A stretch of DNA of 64,000 nucleotides from Rhynchonema sp. JSB1_4. Taxonomy: Eukaryota > Nematoda > Chromadorea > Monhysterida > Xyalidae. The notes under the pieces were generated by a model. The model saw nothing but the letters and a program-made list of their open reading frames with translations, did no database searches and had not been told where the DNA came from. Location of the stretch: assembly GCA_030248065.1 (NCBI GenBank), contig JASAMV010001308.1:1-64000 (forward strand), read 5' to 3'. A program made the position numbers and the translations under genes. Shown in pieces: positions 10,677-21,919 of this stretch (positions are counted from its first letter, which is position 1; the number at the start of each line of letters is the position of its first letter).

Positions 10677-12085
10677 CAGCACCCAGATATTTGTGTTCCT
10701 TCACAACTTCAACAGCACATTTATTCACAATAATGGTTGGGGCTGCGGGACATGTGCCTGACCGAGCAAATTGTTGGAGTTTGGTTTTGGTGGAATTGAT
10801 AGAGATGTTTGGAAGAGAAATGCTCGGTAATCAGGCTCACGTCCGACTGCAAATGAGACACACACTGATCAGATTTCATAATGTGCACCAGTACAATATC
10901 ATCAGCAAACTGAATAAGTCGAGAACAATTAGACAAATTCAGTACACCAGGGACAGGATTGAGATAGGCAGCAAACAATGGGGGACCCAACACTGAGCCC
11001 TGGCCCATACCAGACAACACAGGTATAACATCAGATTTAGCATTACCAACATTGACAATTTGACTGCGATCAGACATATAACTTTGCAGCAATTTTACCA
11101 ATGGGGCCGGTACATTATAATCATTCAACAAGCACTGTAATAGAGCATTATGGGGCACAGAATCAAACGCACGTGAAACATCAAAGTACACAGCACACAC
11201 GGTAGGACATTGATCGAGACCACTTGTTACGATAGCGTTGTAGTACATGAGCGCGTCGGTTGTGGAGCAGCGACACGGAACCCGAACTGGAACTGGGAGA
11301 GGTTGGCTGTAATATAGGGAGAGAGCAGAGATTTGATATGGATTTCGGCCAATTTCGAACAGATCGGTAGCTTGGATATGGGCCTGAAGTGCTTGGGGGT
11401 AGAGGGTTGTTTTACTTTGGGAATGGGGGTCACAAGAGCTTGTTTGAATTTACTGGGCCAAACACAAGTTTTGACTATCCTGTTTATCAGTGCGACTAGA
11501 CCGGGTGCTATTTCGTGGGCGCCATTGACCAACATGTAACCGGTGATGCCATCGATGCCTGGGGACTTGCGTGGATCGAGCTTGGATAGATTGACTGCAA
11601 TTATGGGGATATTTGTCAGATGTTCAATGGACTGGTTGCACGTGACGTCCAAGTCTGGGGCCGGAACACCGTCCGTTGTGTTCCAAACTGAGTGAAGGAA
11701 ATTTGCTAGTAGGTCGGCCTGAGCCTTGCTGTCTGAAGCAAACTGACTGTCCATCATCAGCCTGGATGGGCGGCATGGCACCAGTCTAGGGGCCACGATG
11801 ATCAGTCAGAGCTTTGATGTTTCGCCAGGACTCAGCAGGCTTAGACATGTCCGAGCAGTTGTTTGTTGCGAACTCTGCTTTCGCCACGCGAATTTCTTTC
11901 CCCACGCACTTGCGCAGTTGAAAGAATTTCGAGTAGTGAGAGCGATCGCCAGTCGCTTTCCACTGTGCATGGTGGTACTGCTTAGCTGTGAGCCTCCTTT
12001 TGATCTGCGGGGTCATCCACGGCTGGTCCTTGTCTGGTCCGGGTCTCGTGTAACGGGGTACGGCACAGCACGCTCGGCACACCAC
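10677..12085 (-). pseudogene. LINE reverse transcriptase (copy 1), frameshifted
   Basis: Three overlapping frames give the RT. Frame 12085-11786 holds the linker. Frame 11796-11227 holds the fingers (KSPGIDGI, TPIPK, RPISKLP, QFGFR). Frame 11248-10721 holds the palm (DVSRAFDSVPH, GQGSVLGPPLF, and FADD as the catalytic box). The expected STTDAL motif after QFGFR is present only one frame over, which locates one frameshift near 11260. The continuation EHKYLGAV runs straight into the DNA-transposon insertion at 10673. The element is non-functional. Confidence 0.8.
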
Positions 12086-12939
12086 AGGATGGCATCGATC
12101 ACTGCTTCGGCGGCGGCATCGGTGTCAACAGCCTCAACTGCCATCATGGTCAGATTGCATTGAACCAGCAGTGAACGGAACAGCGGCCAGTCAGCTCGGT
12201 GGTGTGCCCAAACACGGCGACGCTCGGTGCTGGTCTGAAACTGGTCAGAAAGTTTGAATGTGACTGCCGTGGTACAATGATGGTTTTCGATTGGGTACAG
12301 CACTTCAACTTTGACTTTGATGTTTGAGGACATGAATATGACATCGATCAGACGGTTCTTGTGAGTAGTTGTAGGTACAACTTGGCTTAGGTTGAAGACA
12401 CACAGAGGAACCGAAAGCTGCTCGAATTCTGGCTGCAAAGCACAGAGATTCACGTCCCCACACACAGTCATCACATCAAACTTTCCTTCCATTTGGGCGA
12501 GAACATCGGTCAACCCCTCCACAAACTCGGCCGGCTTGCAACGCGCCTCCGAACGGTAGACGACAACGACAGCACACTTGGTTTTGCCAACGGTGTAGGC
12601 GATTGTGAGCAGTTCGAGTTTGGATTGAAGTTCGATCGGGATTTTGACTGGAATGCGATGCGGCTTCAGAGCTTGCTTCACATACGCACCCACACCTCCT
12701 CCGTTCTCGTTGCGATCGGCCGTGAACATGAAGTAACCGTCAATGTTGAAATTGCCAACGGTTGTATCCGAGATTTTCGTCTCTTGCACCGCAAAAATGG
12801 ATGGTTTTGTTGTATTGATGTGCGCCGCGACAAGGGAATGCTTGCCACGGAGCGAATTAATGTTGCTAGAATGAATGGTTATCGACGCCATACTGGCACA
12901 CACGCACACAACAGACAGGACGACAAGGGCGGGGAACAT
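12013..12939 (-). pseudogene. LINE endonuclease domain (copy 1)
   Basis: The frame encodes an apurinic-like endonuclease. In order it shows an N-containing strand (SSNINSLRG), the catalytic E in QETK, the YR block, GDVN with the D and N of the active site, RLIDVIF and a terminal NHH. These are the usual landmarks of APE-type LINE nucleases, which nick target DNA to prime reverse transcription. The frame is then broken near 12040: the open frame ends at TSRG, while the homologous continuation (QPWMTPQIKRR) is in another frame. Only the first roughly 20 residues before the domain look spurious. Confidence 0.8.
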
Positions 12940-13040
12940 GGGAATGGTTTACTACGGCAGGCAGGCAGGCAGAGGTGAAACACCAATCACAAAAAAAACA
13001 TCAATCATACTCCCTTGATAGCGGCATGGCCAGTCATGAT

Positions 13041-13521
13041 CAGGATTGGGCAAAAAAAACGACGGCGTTTTTTCTTTAAAAAACAATGTTTTTTTTAAAA
13101 AAGCGTCCGGGTCGTTTTTTTAATCCTGAATTTCCTTGATTTTCCCTAATTTTTAAGGGAAAGTACCCTGATTTTCAAGGAAAGGCAATTTTTTCCCCCA
13201 TTTTTCAAAAAATTTTCGACAATTTTTACTTTGTCGAGGTACGTCGATATACGGAGTTTGACTTTCAATAATGACCCGGCCAAAGTTGGTCCCATGATGC
13301 GGGTCTGATATGGGATCTTAACAACTTGCTAGAAAAGGGTTGAAACCCGTTTATTTTGCCTCAGAACATATAGGACTACTTCATTTAACCACGTTTTCTT
13401 CTCAACATGAGCGTTTTCCAACTTTTTGGGGCATATTTCTGTCATCTGGGCGTTTTAAAAAACGCTTTTTTTAAAAAAAATACGAATTTTTGAAGAAAAA
13501 AACGTTTTTTGCCCAACCCTG
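13041..13521. mobile_element. hAT MITE (481 bp), copy a
   Basis: It starts CAGGATTGGGCAAAAAA and ends with the reverse complement TTTTTTGCCCAACCCTG. The 8-bp direct repeat GTCATGAT flanks it at 13033-13040 and 13522-13529, the hallmark of hAT insertion. The interior is T/A-rich with mirrored runs of AAAACG. Further copies are at 21431-21911 and, decayed, at about 26280-26760. Confidence 0.85.
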
Positions 13522-13529
13522 GTCATGAT

Positions 13530-14235
13530 CAGTGTTCGAGCGGGATTGGGTACCGGGATCGGGTTTCTAGTGACTGGAAACTATCATTCGGTTGTGGTTT
13601 GTTTTGCGGGCGTGATGTTTCATTTTCCTGTGCAGGAACTGCCTGCTTACGTACTGTAGTTGTCCAAGTCACCAGTGTTCCCCCTTTCCCTTGTCCAAAA
13701 GTATACTCTCTGCCGTACTGTTGTGTGGCGATGTGTGCCATGGATGTGCGTCATGCACTCAACACATTATTCCAGCACAACCATTAATTTGCTCCGTCGG
13801 GGGCTGTCTCGGGGGTTTTGGTCTTTGGGGCTCCAAGTTTTTGTTTTTCTCAAGCTTTCCTTCGCATCACATCAATCCACAAACCTCCTTTTTGCGGTGC
13901 AATAGACGAAAACTGGGATTTAACCCGTAGTTGAGCCCAATTGGTCATACCATGGTCGGTACCTTCCTGTCTCCCCCCCCACGTAGCAACTGACGAACTG
14001 ATAAACGTGGGTGTGGGTGTCTCGGGCGCATGTGGATGTTCTCAAGCCGCATCGAATTCCAGGACAAATTCCCGCATAAAAATTCTATCAGGCCAAGACC
14101 GAGAGACTGCTCTCAGTCGCGGTTGCTACACCAACACGGCGCGGTGGGCTGTTGCCGAACAAACCATCCGTAAATGTTCTGTCCCTCCGTTGGCTCTTAC
14201 TACCATTAAGTTCGGAGGGGGACGCCACGTTGCAA
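13530..14235 (+). repeat. Eroded copy of the 21920-22800 foldback half
   Basis: The segment follows 21920-22800 in the same order but with many small deletions. Shared anchors include GCGGATGTTTCATTTT-type sequence, the CTCGGGGGCTG block, AATTGGTCATACC, CGTAGCAACTGACGA and TCTATCAGGCC. The deletions are spread evenly rather than clustered. After it the sequence switches abruptly to LINE copy 2 in the opposite orientation. This pattern fits a poor-quality consensus at an inverted-repeat turn more than normal mutation. Confidence 0.6.
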
Positions 14236-14309
14236 GGCCGGACCGAAGTTTGTCGAGGGGTTGACCGACGTCTGGCCCAAATGGAAGGAAAGTTTGATGG
14301 GATGACTGT

Positions 14310-16101
14310 GTGTGTGGGGACGTGAATCTCTGTGCTTTGCAGCCAGAATTCGAGCAGCTTTCGGTTCCTCTGTGTGTCTTCAACCTAAGCCAAGTTGTAC
14401 CTACAACTACTCACAAGAACCGTCTGATCGATGTCATATTCATGTCCTCAAACATCAAAGTCAAAGTTGAAGTGCTGTACCCAATCGAAAACCATCATTG
14501 TACCACGGCAGTCACATTCAAACTTTCTGACCAGTTTCAGACCAGCACCGAGCGTCGCCGTGTTTGGGCACACCACCGAGCTGACTGGCCGCTGTTCCGT
14601 TCACTGCTGGTTCAATGCAATCTGACCATGATGGCAGTTGAGGCTGTTGACACCGATGCCGCCGCCGAAGCAGTGATCGATGCCATCCTGTGGTGTGCCG
14701 AGCGTGCTGTGCCGTACCCCGTTACACGAGACCCGGACCAGACAAGGACCAGCCGTGGATGACCCCGCAGATCAAAAGGAGGCTCACAGCTAAGCAGTAC
14801 CACCATGCACAGTGGAAAGCGACTGGCGATCGCTCTCACTACTCGAAATTCTTTCAACTGCGCAAGTGCGTGGGGAAAGAAATTCGCGTGGCGAAAGCAG
14901 AGTTCGCAACAAACAACTGCTCGGACATGTCTAAGCCTGCTGAGTCCTGGCGAAACATCAAAGCTCTGACTGATCATCGTGGCCCCTAGACTGGTGCCAT
15001 GCCGCCCATCCAGGCTGATGATGGACAGTCAGTTTGCTTCAGACAGCAAGGCTCAGGCCGACCTACTAGCAAATTTCCTTCACTCAGTTTGGAACACAAC
15101 GGACGGTGTTCCGGCCCCAGACTTGGACGTCACGTGCAACCAGTCCATTGAACATCTGACAAATATCCCCATAATTGCAGTCAATCTATCCAAGCTCGAT
15201 CCACGCAAGTCCCCAGGCATCGATGGCATCACCGGTTACATGTTGGTCAATGGCGCCCACGAAATAGCACCCGGTCTAGTCGCACTGATAAACAGGATAG
15301 TCAAAACTTGTGTTTGGCCCAGTAAATTCAAACAAGCTCTTGTGACCCCCATTCCCAAAGTAAAACAACCCTCTACCCCCAAGCACTTCAGGCCCACATC
15401 CAAGCTACCGATCTGTTCGAAATTGGCCGAAATCCATATCAAATCTCTGCTCTCTCCCTATATTACAGCCAACCTCTCCCAGTTCCAGTTCGGGTTCCGT
15501 GTCGCTGCTCCACAACCGACGCGCTCATGTACTACAACGCTATCGTAACAAGTGGTCTCGATCAATGTCCTACCGTGTGTGCTGTGTACTTTGATGTTTC
15601 ACGTGCGTTTGATTCTGTGCCCCATAATGCTCTATTACAGTGCTTGTTGAATGATTATAATGTACCGGCCCCATTGGTAAAATTGCTGCAAAGTTATATG
15701 TCTGATCGCAGTCAAATTGTCAATGTTGGTAATGCTAAATCTGATGTTATACCTGTGTTGTCTGGTATGGGCCAGGGCTCAGTGTTGGGTCCCCCATTGT
15801 TTGCTGCCTATCTCAATCCTGTCCCTGGTGTACTGAATTTGTCTAATTGTTCTCGACTTATTCAGTTTGCTGATGATATTGTACTGGTGCACATTATGAA
15901 ATCTGATCAGTGTGTGTCTCATTTGCAGTCGGACGTGAGCCTGATTACCGAGCATTTCTCTTCCAAACATCTCTATCAATTCCACCAAAACCAAACTCCA
16001 ACAATTTGCTCGGTCAGGCACATGTCCCGCAGCCCCAACCATTATTGTGAATAAATGTGCTGTTGAAGTTGTGAAGGAACACAAATATCTGGGTGCTGTT
16101 A
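14310..16101 (+). pseudogene. LINE endonuclease C-terminal half and RT (copy 2)
   Basis: The segments are 14310-14762 (GDVNLCALQ through RLIDVIF to NHH), 14690-14989 (linker), 14979-15548 (KSPGIDGI to QFGFR) and 15527-16054 (SRAFDSVPH, GQGSVLG, FADD). The same frameshifts as in copies 1 and 3 separate these frames. The N-terminal half of the endonuclease is missing. Confidence 0.75.
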
Positions 16102-16622
16102 GGGCGCGCCCATGTAGGCCAGGGCCAGGGCCGGGGCCGGGGCCATGGAAAATAATCTATGTCCGAGGCCCTGGCCCCGGCCCAGGCCTACATGGGCGCA
16201 CCGACAGGGCCGGGGCCGGGGCCGGGGCCAGGGCCGGGGTCGGTGCGAAACATTTTTCTGGATAGGCGACGTTTCAACTGTAGGGTTGTCAATAAATCCA
16301 ACATTGGTTTCGTATATGCAGCTGTGCGTGTGTTCTCGCGTTGGGTGCGCTACTGCCTGATTTATCAAGGGCATGGCTATCTTGTGTTTTTTCTTTCGAT
16401 TATACAAATTTGTAAATTGCAAATTCGGGCTGCAGTTTGAAATATGGTTCCCGCCCTTTTTGATTCATGGAGAGTAGGGTGAAATTGAAGAGAGTAGAAA
16501 AGGTAGAAAAATAAAATAAAAAAAGAAAGAGAGAAAAAAAAAGAAGTTAAAAGGAAACAGAGGGGATGACAGCCACGGGGGAAGAGGGAGTGAATATGGC
16601 CGGCCGCCTGCTAGGGCGCGCC
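16102..16622. mobile_element. Harbinger-like MITE, copy 2 (shortened)
   Basis: The same GGGCGCGCC termini and TTA flanks (16099-16101, 16623-16625) occur at the same RT codon as in copy 1, but the element is 521 bp against 893 bp. The stretch from about 16445 to 16610 is replaced by purine-rich sequence (GAGAGTAGAAAAGG-type) not found in the other copies. Confidence 0.7.
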
Positions 16623-17030
16623 TTATTATTCTAAATTTAAGTCAGAACGCTGTTTGTGCTCGTGTGAAAGAGTGCTATTAATCGGTGTTTGTCGTAGTAT
16701 CGTGTTGTTCGTCGTTTGTGTATAATTGGGTTGTGTGTTGTATGCTTGTGAAGCTGTGTATCCGTGTCACAAAAGCCGGAATAACGAGAAAACTCAGAAA
16801 AGTGTACCGCTCGCAAGTAATTTACGCAAAATCAGGCGCGTCTTCGGTCACGGTATCAATGTGTTCTCTCAGCGTAGAAATGTTCAACGTAGTCGTGTTT
16901 ACGTCAATCCAGGGTTATTGTATTGCAATCGAGTTTCCGCGACGTTCCAGTGCTCGTACCAATCAAGTAAATCGTCTACATTCAGCGATCCAGACTGCTA
17001 TTCTTTCGTCATCACCCTTATGTTGTGTGC

Positions 17031-17079
17031 TCTGTTTTTTTTCTTTTTTTTCTTTTTTTTTCTTTTCTTGTTGGACCTG

Positions 17080-17112
<33 letters not shown>

Positions 17113-17400
17113 CTTCTCTTTTTCCTCTTTTTTTCTTGTGTTGTTGTTTTCTTTTTTTTTTTTTTTCTCTTCTCCCTTTTTTCTTCTTTTTCTCTTTCTT
17201 CTCTTTTTTTCTTTTTCTTCTTTTTCTGTCTTTTTTTTCCCTCCTCTTCCCCTTTCTCTTTCTCCCTCTTTGTTCCCCCTCTGTTTTTGCGGTCCCCCTA
17301 TTTTTTTTTCTTTTTTTTTTTTCTTTCTTCTCTTTCCCTTTCTTTCTTTTCTCGTTTTTCTTTCCCTTCCCTTTTTGGCCTTTTGGGGTGTTTGGTGGCC
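17031..17400. repeat. T/C-rich low-complexity tract
   Basis: This is a polypyrimidine stretch with T runs longer than 20. It sits where copy 1 has the end of the LINE RT and its 3' UTR. The long Phe- or Lys-rich open frames across it are composition artefacts. Confidence 0.8.
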
Positions 17401-18000
17401 GATTTTTTTCTCCCGTTGCTTTCTTCTCCTCCCTTGCCTTGGTGGGTGGTTGGTGTGTCCTCTTAGCCCTGCCGCGGTACTGGTGGTGCGGGTTCCGTGC
17501 TGTTCGGTGTTCTTCCTCCTCCTCCTGTTCTTCCTTCCTTCGGGACAAAACGACTGAACGATTTCTACCTGCATAGCATTATCGACGGGCGTTTCACATC
17601 CCCTTCGAAATGACCCAATCGGAGTTGTAGTCAGCCATCCCTCAACTCTCCCTCCGTTTCGGATACACACTTCACGATCGGTTCGTACAGTACGTCGTAC
17701 TCACGTTTCTGTTTAGTTTGGTTGGGACCTCCAGTAGCACTTTCAGGCGTGCCACAGCCTGTTCATCCTGTTGGCTGCTCATACACTCTTCACTGAGGCA
17801 CACATGCACAGGGTTTGCGTTTTCGACCGTGCACTACGCATCGAACACTGAGGTGCGCGATTTCGCTGGTATTGCGTTGACGTTATAGGTCTACTCGTAT
17901 GCTTCTCGGCGCATCTCGCACTCGGCGGACAACCGCCCTCCACACCGACCACAGCACGCGGAACCCTCTCCGGGCAGCCCGGACGGGCGGCTCCAGGAGC
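17380..18000 (-). pseudogene. Eroded antisense fragment of the 748-residue ORF
   Basis: Segments 17480-17560, 17580-17790 and 17800-18000 match the reverse complement of about 8650-8800, 8370-8625 and 8160-8350 in that order. 17580-17790 is nearly intact and the rest has many gaps. The order relative to the LINE is the same as in copy 1, so this belongs to the same inverted duplication. Confidence 0.65.
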
Positions 18001-18720
18001 ACAGACGACAATAGTAAAGCAGTCCCTTAACACACTGACATTTGTCGTTATACTGTGGTTGCTTTCAGAAAAATTTACGTGCTTCAGGGTCTGGTCGACT
18101 TTTCAATACAGCCAGTATTTTTAAGACAATATCAGCGCTTTATATTAATTTGCTTGAGCACAAATACATAGGGGTGCATAACTGCTTTTGTCTTGGGCGC
18201 AACGGCACACGCGCCGCGCCACGGCGCGACGTCGGTTCTAAATAAATACCCCAAAAGGTGACCGTGCCCTTCACAGATACATCAGCACGGCAGCAGAGTC
18301 ATAACACCGCGCCCCAACAGCAGCCAAGCACCGCGCGCCGGGCAGGCGCCTCATCATCCTCGGCCGCGCTGCTGCTACAGGCGCCCAACTCGGTTTCACA
18401 ACACGAACACACACATTATGCAATACACACACACTCAGCGCACGTTCACACGGCCCCTACCGTCTATGGCGCGCCTGCGGCGGGCGCGCATAAATCTGTC
18501 GGCCCTCCCGCCCCCCGCGGCGCACGACGGCGCGCGCGCGTGCAACTTTTCTGGCACGTGACTCGTTGTCATCCGTCGTCGCGCGCGGGTCGGTGGGGTG
18601 CAATAATGGTTGGGGCTGCATGATGTATCAACGACACCGTCATTTTGGGGTTTTATTTAGGTTATGCATATGTCTCTGTTCAAGCATTTATAGCGCTTTA
18701 TTCTTATACTCTTAAATCAC
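18001..18720. other. Scrambled fragments around the inverted-repeat turn
   Basis: Short pieces in mixed orientation can be traced to copy 1: 18001-18040 resembles 9103-9145 (forward), 18080-18290 resembles the middle of the Harbinger-like element (reverse), and 18610-18715 resembles 10035-10145 (forward). Between them, 18295-18600 is GC-rich sequence with GCGCGC runs not matched elsewhere in the window. No gene is supported. Confidence 0.5.
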
Positions 18721-18885
18721 CCCCCCCAAACCACCCACACTCATCAACAACACCAGCCCCCCCCACCCCCACACCACCCACCCCACAAACCAACAACCCA
18801 ACCCCCCCCCGCCCCCCCCCCCCCCCCCCCTCCCCACCCCCCCCCCCCCCCCCCCCCCCCCCCCGCCCCCCCCCCAACCGCCGTT
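18718..18885. repeat. C-rich low-complexity tract
   Basis: Homopolymeric C runs with occasional A replace the interior of the Harbinger-like element next to LINE copy 3. No coding meaning is supported. Confidence 0.8.
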
Positions 18886-19060
18886 CTAACGTCGCCTATC
18901 CAGAAAAATGTTTCGCACCCCCCGGCCCTGGCCCCGGCCCCGGCCCCGGCCCTGTCGGTGCGCCCATGTAGGCCAGGGCCGGGGCCGGGGCCAGGGCCTC
19001 GGACATAGATTATTTTCCATGGCCCCGGCCCCCCCGGCCCTGGCCTACATGGGCGCGCCC
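18886..19060. mobile_element. Harbinger-like MITE, copy 3 (one end)
   Basis: This is the right-hand end of the element, with GGCC arrays and the terminus GGGCGCGCCC at 19051-19060 followed by TAA. It occupies the same RT codon as in copies 1 and 2. The opposite end is lost in the scrambled region. Confidence 0.7.
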
Positions 19061-21422
19061 TAACAGCACCCAGATATTTGTGTTCCTTCACAACTTCAAC
19101 AGCACATTTATTCACAATAATGGTTGGGGCTGCGGGACATGTCGCCTGACCGAGCAAATTGTTGGAGTTTGGTTTTGGTGGAATTGATAGAGATGTTTGG
19201 AAGAGAAATGCTCGGTAATCAGGCTCACGTCCGACTGCAAATGAGACACACACTGATCAGATTTCATAATGTGCACCAGTACAATATCATCAGCAAACTG
19301 AATAAGTCGAGAACAATTAGACAAATTCAGTACACCAGGGACAGGATTGAGATAGGCAGCAAACAATGGGGGACCCAACACTGAGCCCTGGCCCATACCA
19401 GACAACACAGGTATAACATCAGATTTAGCATTACCAACATTGACAATTTGACTGCGATCAGACATATAACTTTGCAGCAATTTTACCAATGGGGCCGGTA
19501 CATTATAATCATTCAACAAGCACTGTAATAGAGCATTATGGGGCACAGAATCAAACGCACGTGAAACATCAAAGTACACAGCACACACGGTAGGACATTG
19601 ATCGAGACCACTTGTTACGATAGCGTTGTAGTACATGAGCGCGTCGGTTGTGGAGCAGCGACACGGAACCCGAACTGGAACTGGGAGAGGTTGGCTGTAA
19701 TATAGGGAGAGAGCAGAGATTTGATATGGATTTCGGCCAATTTCGAACAGATCGGTAGCTTGGATATGGGCCTGAAGTGCTTGGGGGTAGAGGGTTGTTT
19801 TACTTTGGGAATGGGGGTCACAAGAGCTTGTTTGAATTTACTGGGCCAAACACAAGTTTTGACTATCCTGTTTATCAGTGCGACTAGACCGGGTGCTATT
19901 TCGTGGGCGCCATTGACCAACATGTAACCGGTGATGCCATCGATGCCTGGGGACTTGCGTGGATCGAGCTTGGATAGATTGACTGCAATTATGGGGATAT
20001 TTGTCAGATGTTCAATGGACTGGTTGCACGTGACGTCCAAGTCTGGGGCCGGAACACCGTCCGTTGTGTTCCAAACTGAGTGAAGGAAATTTGCTAGTAG
20101 GTCGGCCTGAGCCTTGCTGTCTGAAGCAAACTGACTGTCCATCATCAGCCTGGATGGGCGGCATGGCACCAGTCTAGGGGCCACGATGATCAGTCAGAGC
20201 TTTGATGTTTCGCCAGGACTCAGCAGGCTTAGACATGTCCGAGCAGTTGTTTGTTGCGAACTCTGCTTTCGCCACGCGAATTTCTTTCCCCACGCACTTG
20301 CGCAGTTGAAAGAATTTCGAGTAGTGAGAGCGATCGCCAGTCGCTTTCCACTGTGCATGGTGGTACTGCTTAGCTGTGAGCCTCCTTTTGATCTGCGGGG
20401 TCATCCACGGCTGGTCCTTGTCTGGTCCGGGTCTCGTGTAACGGGGTACGGCACAGCACGCTCGGCACACCACAGGATGGCATCGATCACTGCTTCGGCG
20501 GCGGCATCGCTGTCAACAGCCTCAACTGCCATCTTGGTCAGATTGCATTGAACCAGCAGTGAACGGAACAGCGGCCAGTCAGCTCGGTGGTGTGCCCAAA
20601 CACGACGACGCTCGGTGCTGGTCTGAAACTGGTCAGAAAGTTTGAATGTGACTGCCGTGGTACAATGATGGTTTTCGATTGGGTACAGCACTTCAGCTTT
20701 GACTTTGATGTTTGAGGACATGAATATGACATCGATCAGACGGTTCTTGTGAGTAGTTGTAGGTACAACTTGGCTTAGGCTGAAGACACACAGAGGAACC
20801 GAAAGCTGCTCGAATTCTGGCTGCAAAGCACAGAGATTCACGTCCCCACACACAGTCATCACATCAAACTTTCCTTCCATTTGGGCCAGAACATCGGTCA
20901 ACCCCTCAACAAACTCGGCCGGCTTGCAACGCGCCTCCGAACGGTAGACGACAACGACAGCACACTTGGTTTTGCCAACGGTGTAGGCGATTGTGAGCAG
21001 TTCGAGTTTGGATTGAAGTTCGATCGGGATTTTGACTGGAATGCGATGCGGCTTCAGAGCTTGCTTCACATACGCACCCACACCTCCTCCGTTCTCGTTG
21101 CGATTGGCCGTGAACATGAAGTAACCGTCAATGTTGAAATTGCCAACTACGGTTGTATCCGAGATTTTCGTCTCTTGCACCGCAAAAATGGATGGTTTTG
21201 TTGTATTGATGTGCTCCGCGACAAGGGAATGCTTGCCACGGAGCGAATTAATGTTGCTAGAATGAATGGTTATCGACGCCATACTGGCACACACGCACAC
21301 AACAGACAGGACGACAAGGGCGGGGAACATGGGAATGGTTTACTACGGCAGGCAGGCAGGCAGAGGTGAAACATCAATCACAAAAAAACATCAATCATAC
21401 TCCCTTGATAGCGGCATGGCCA
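19061..21422 (-). mobile_element. LINE copy 3 (minus strand)
   Basis: It is collinear with copy 1 from the MITE insertion point to the 5' flank, including the GGCA repeat and the following hAT MITE. Differences are a few substitutions and single-codon or single-base indels (for example an extra valine in the endonuclease, DTTVVGN, and one extra base near 19142). It lacks the RT C-terminal part and the 3' end. Confidence 0.8.
19112..21330 (-). pseudogene. LINE endonuclease and RT (copy 3)
   Basis: The endonuclease is at 21330-20401 (QETK, GDVN, RLIDVIF, NHH), the linker at 20473-20174, the RT fingers at 20184-19615 and the palm at 19636-19112 (SRAFDSVPH, GQGSVLG, FADD). The frame breaks are the same as in copy 1, with one additional single-base insertion near 19142. 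It is not functional. Confidence 0.8.
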
Positions 21423-21430
21423 GTCATGAT

Positions 21431-21911
21431 CAGGATTGGGCAAAAAAACGACGGCGTTTTTTCTTTAAAAAACGATGTTTTTTTTAAAAGCGTCCGGGTC
21501 GTTTTTTTAATCCTGAATTTCCTTGATTTTCCCTAATTTTTAAGGGAAAGTACCCTGATTTTCAAGGAAAGGCAATTTTTTGTCCCATTTTTCAAAAAAT
21601 TTTCGACAATTTTTACTTTGTCGAGATACGTCGATATACGGAGTTTGACTTTCAATAATGACCCCGGCCAAAGTTGGTCCCATGATGCGGGTCTGATATG
21701 GGATCTTAACAACTTGCTAGAAAAGGGTTGAAACCCGTTTATTTTGCCTCAGAACATATAGAATTACTTCATTTAACCACGTTTTCTTCTCAACATGAGC
21801 GTTTTCCAACTTTTTTGAGGCATATTTCTGTCATCTGGGCGTTTTAAAAAAACGCTTTTTTTTAAAAAAAATACGAATTTTTGAAGAAAAAACGTTTTTT
21901 GTCCAACCCTG
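21431..21911. mobile_element. hAT MITE (481 bp), copy b
   Basis: Its ends are the same as in the copy at 13041 (CAGGATTGGG and CCAACCCTG), and it has the same 8-bp flank GTCATGAT at 21423-21430 and 21912-21919. The right-hand target copy is also the left flank of the next element. Confidence 0.85.
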
Positions 21912-21919
21912 GTCATGAT

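Larger units (their letters stand above)
8923..13032 (-). mobile_element. LINE copy 1 (APE-endonuclease, CR1/Jockey-like), degenerate
   Basis: On the minus strand the order is endonuclease (12939-12013), linker, reverse transcriptase (12085-10677), an 893-bp DNA-transposon insertion (10673-9781), RT C-terminal part (9777-9134), 3' UTR and a tail of (ACTA)n at 8941-8923. A short tandem tail is typical of CR1-type elements. The 5' end is not defined; a GGCA repeat at 12956-12972 and unique sequence lead to a hAT MITE at 13041. Shared frameshifts in all three copies of this LINE show it was dead before it was duplicated. Confidence 0.8.
14236..17030 (+). mobile_element. LINE copy 2, inverted relative to copy 1
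   Basis: From about 14300 the plus strand carries the second half of the endonuclease, the linker and RT, nearly identical to copy 1 (for example RPTSKLP instead of RPISKLP). The Harbinger-like element sits at the same RT position (16102-16622). The RT C-terminal part at 16623-17030 is recognisable but eroded by dozens of small deletions before it dissolves into a T-rich tract. The first 70 bp are eroded too. Collinearity with the reverse complement of 8160-12465 continues to about 18000. Confidence 0.75.

Noticed and set aside
16685..17670. Long Phe-rich and Lys/Arg-rich ORFs (up to 290 codons)
   Set aside because: They run through a T/C homopolymer tract and eroded LINE sequence; composition alone keeps them open.
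18258..18971. Pro-rich ORFs over the C tract
   Set aside because: This is low-complexity sequence in a region that looks misassembled.
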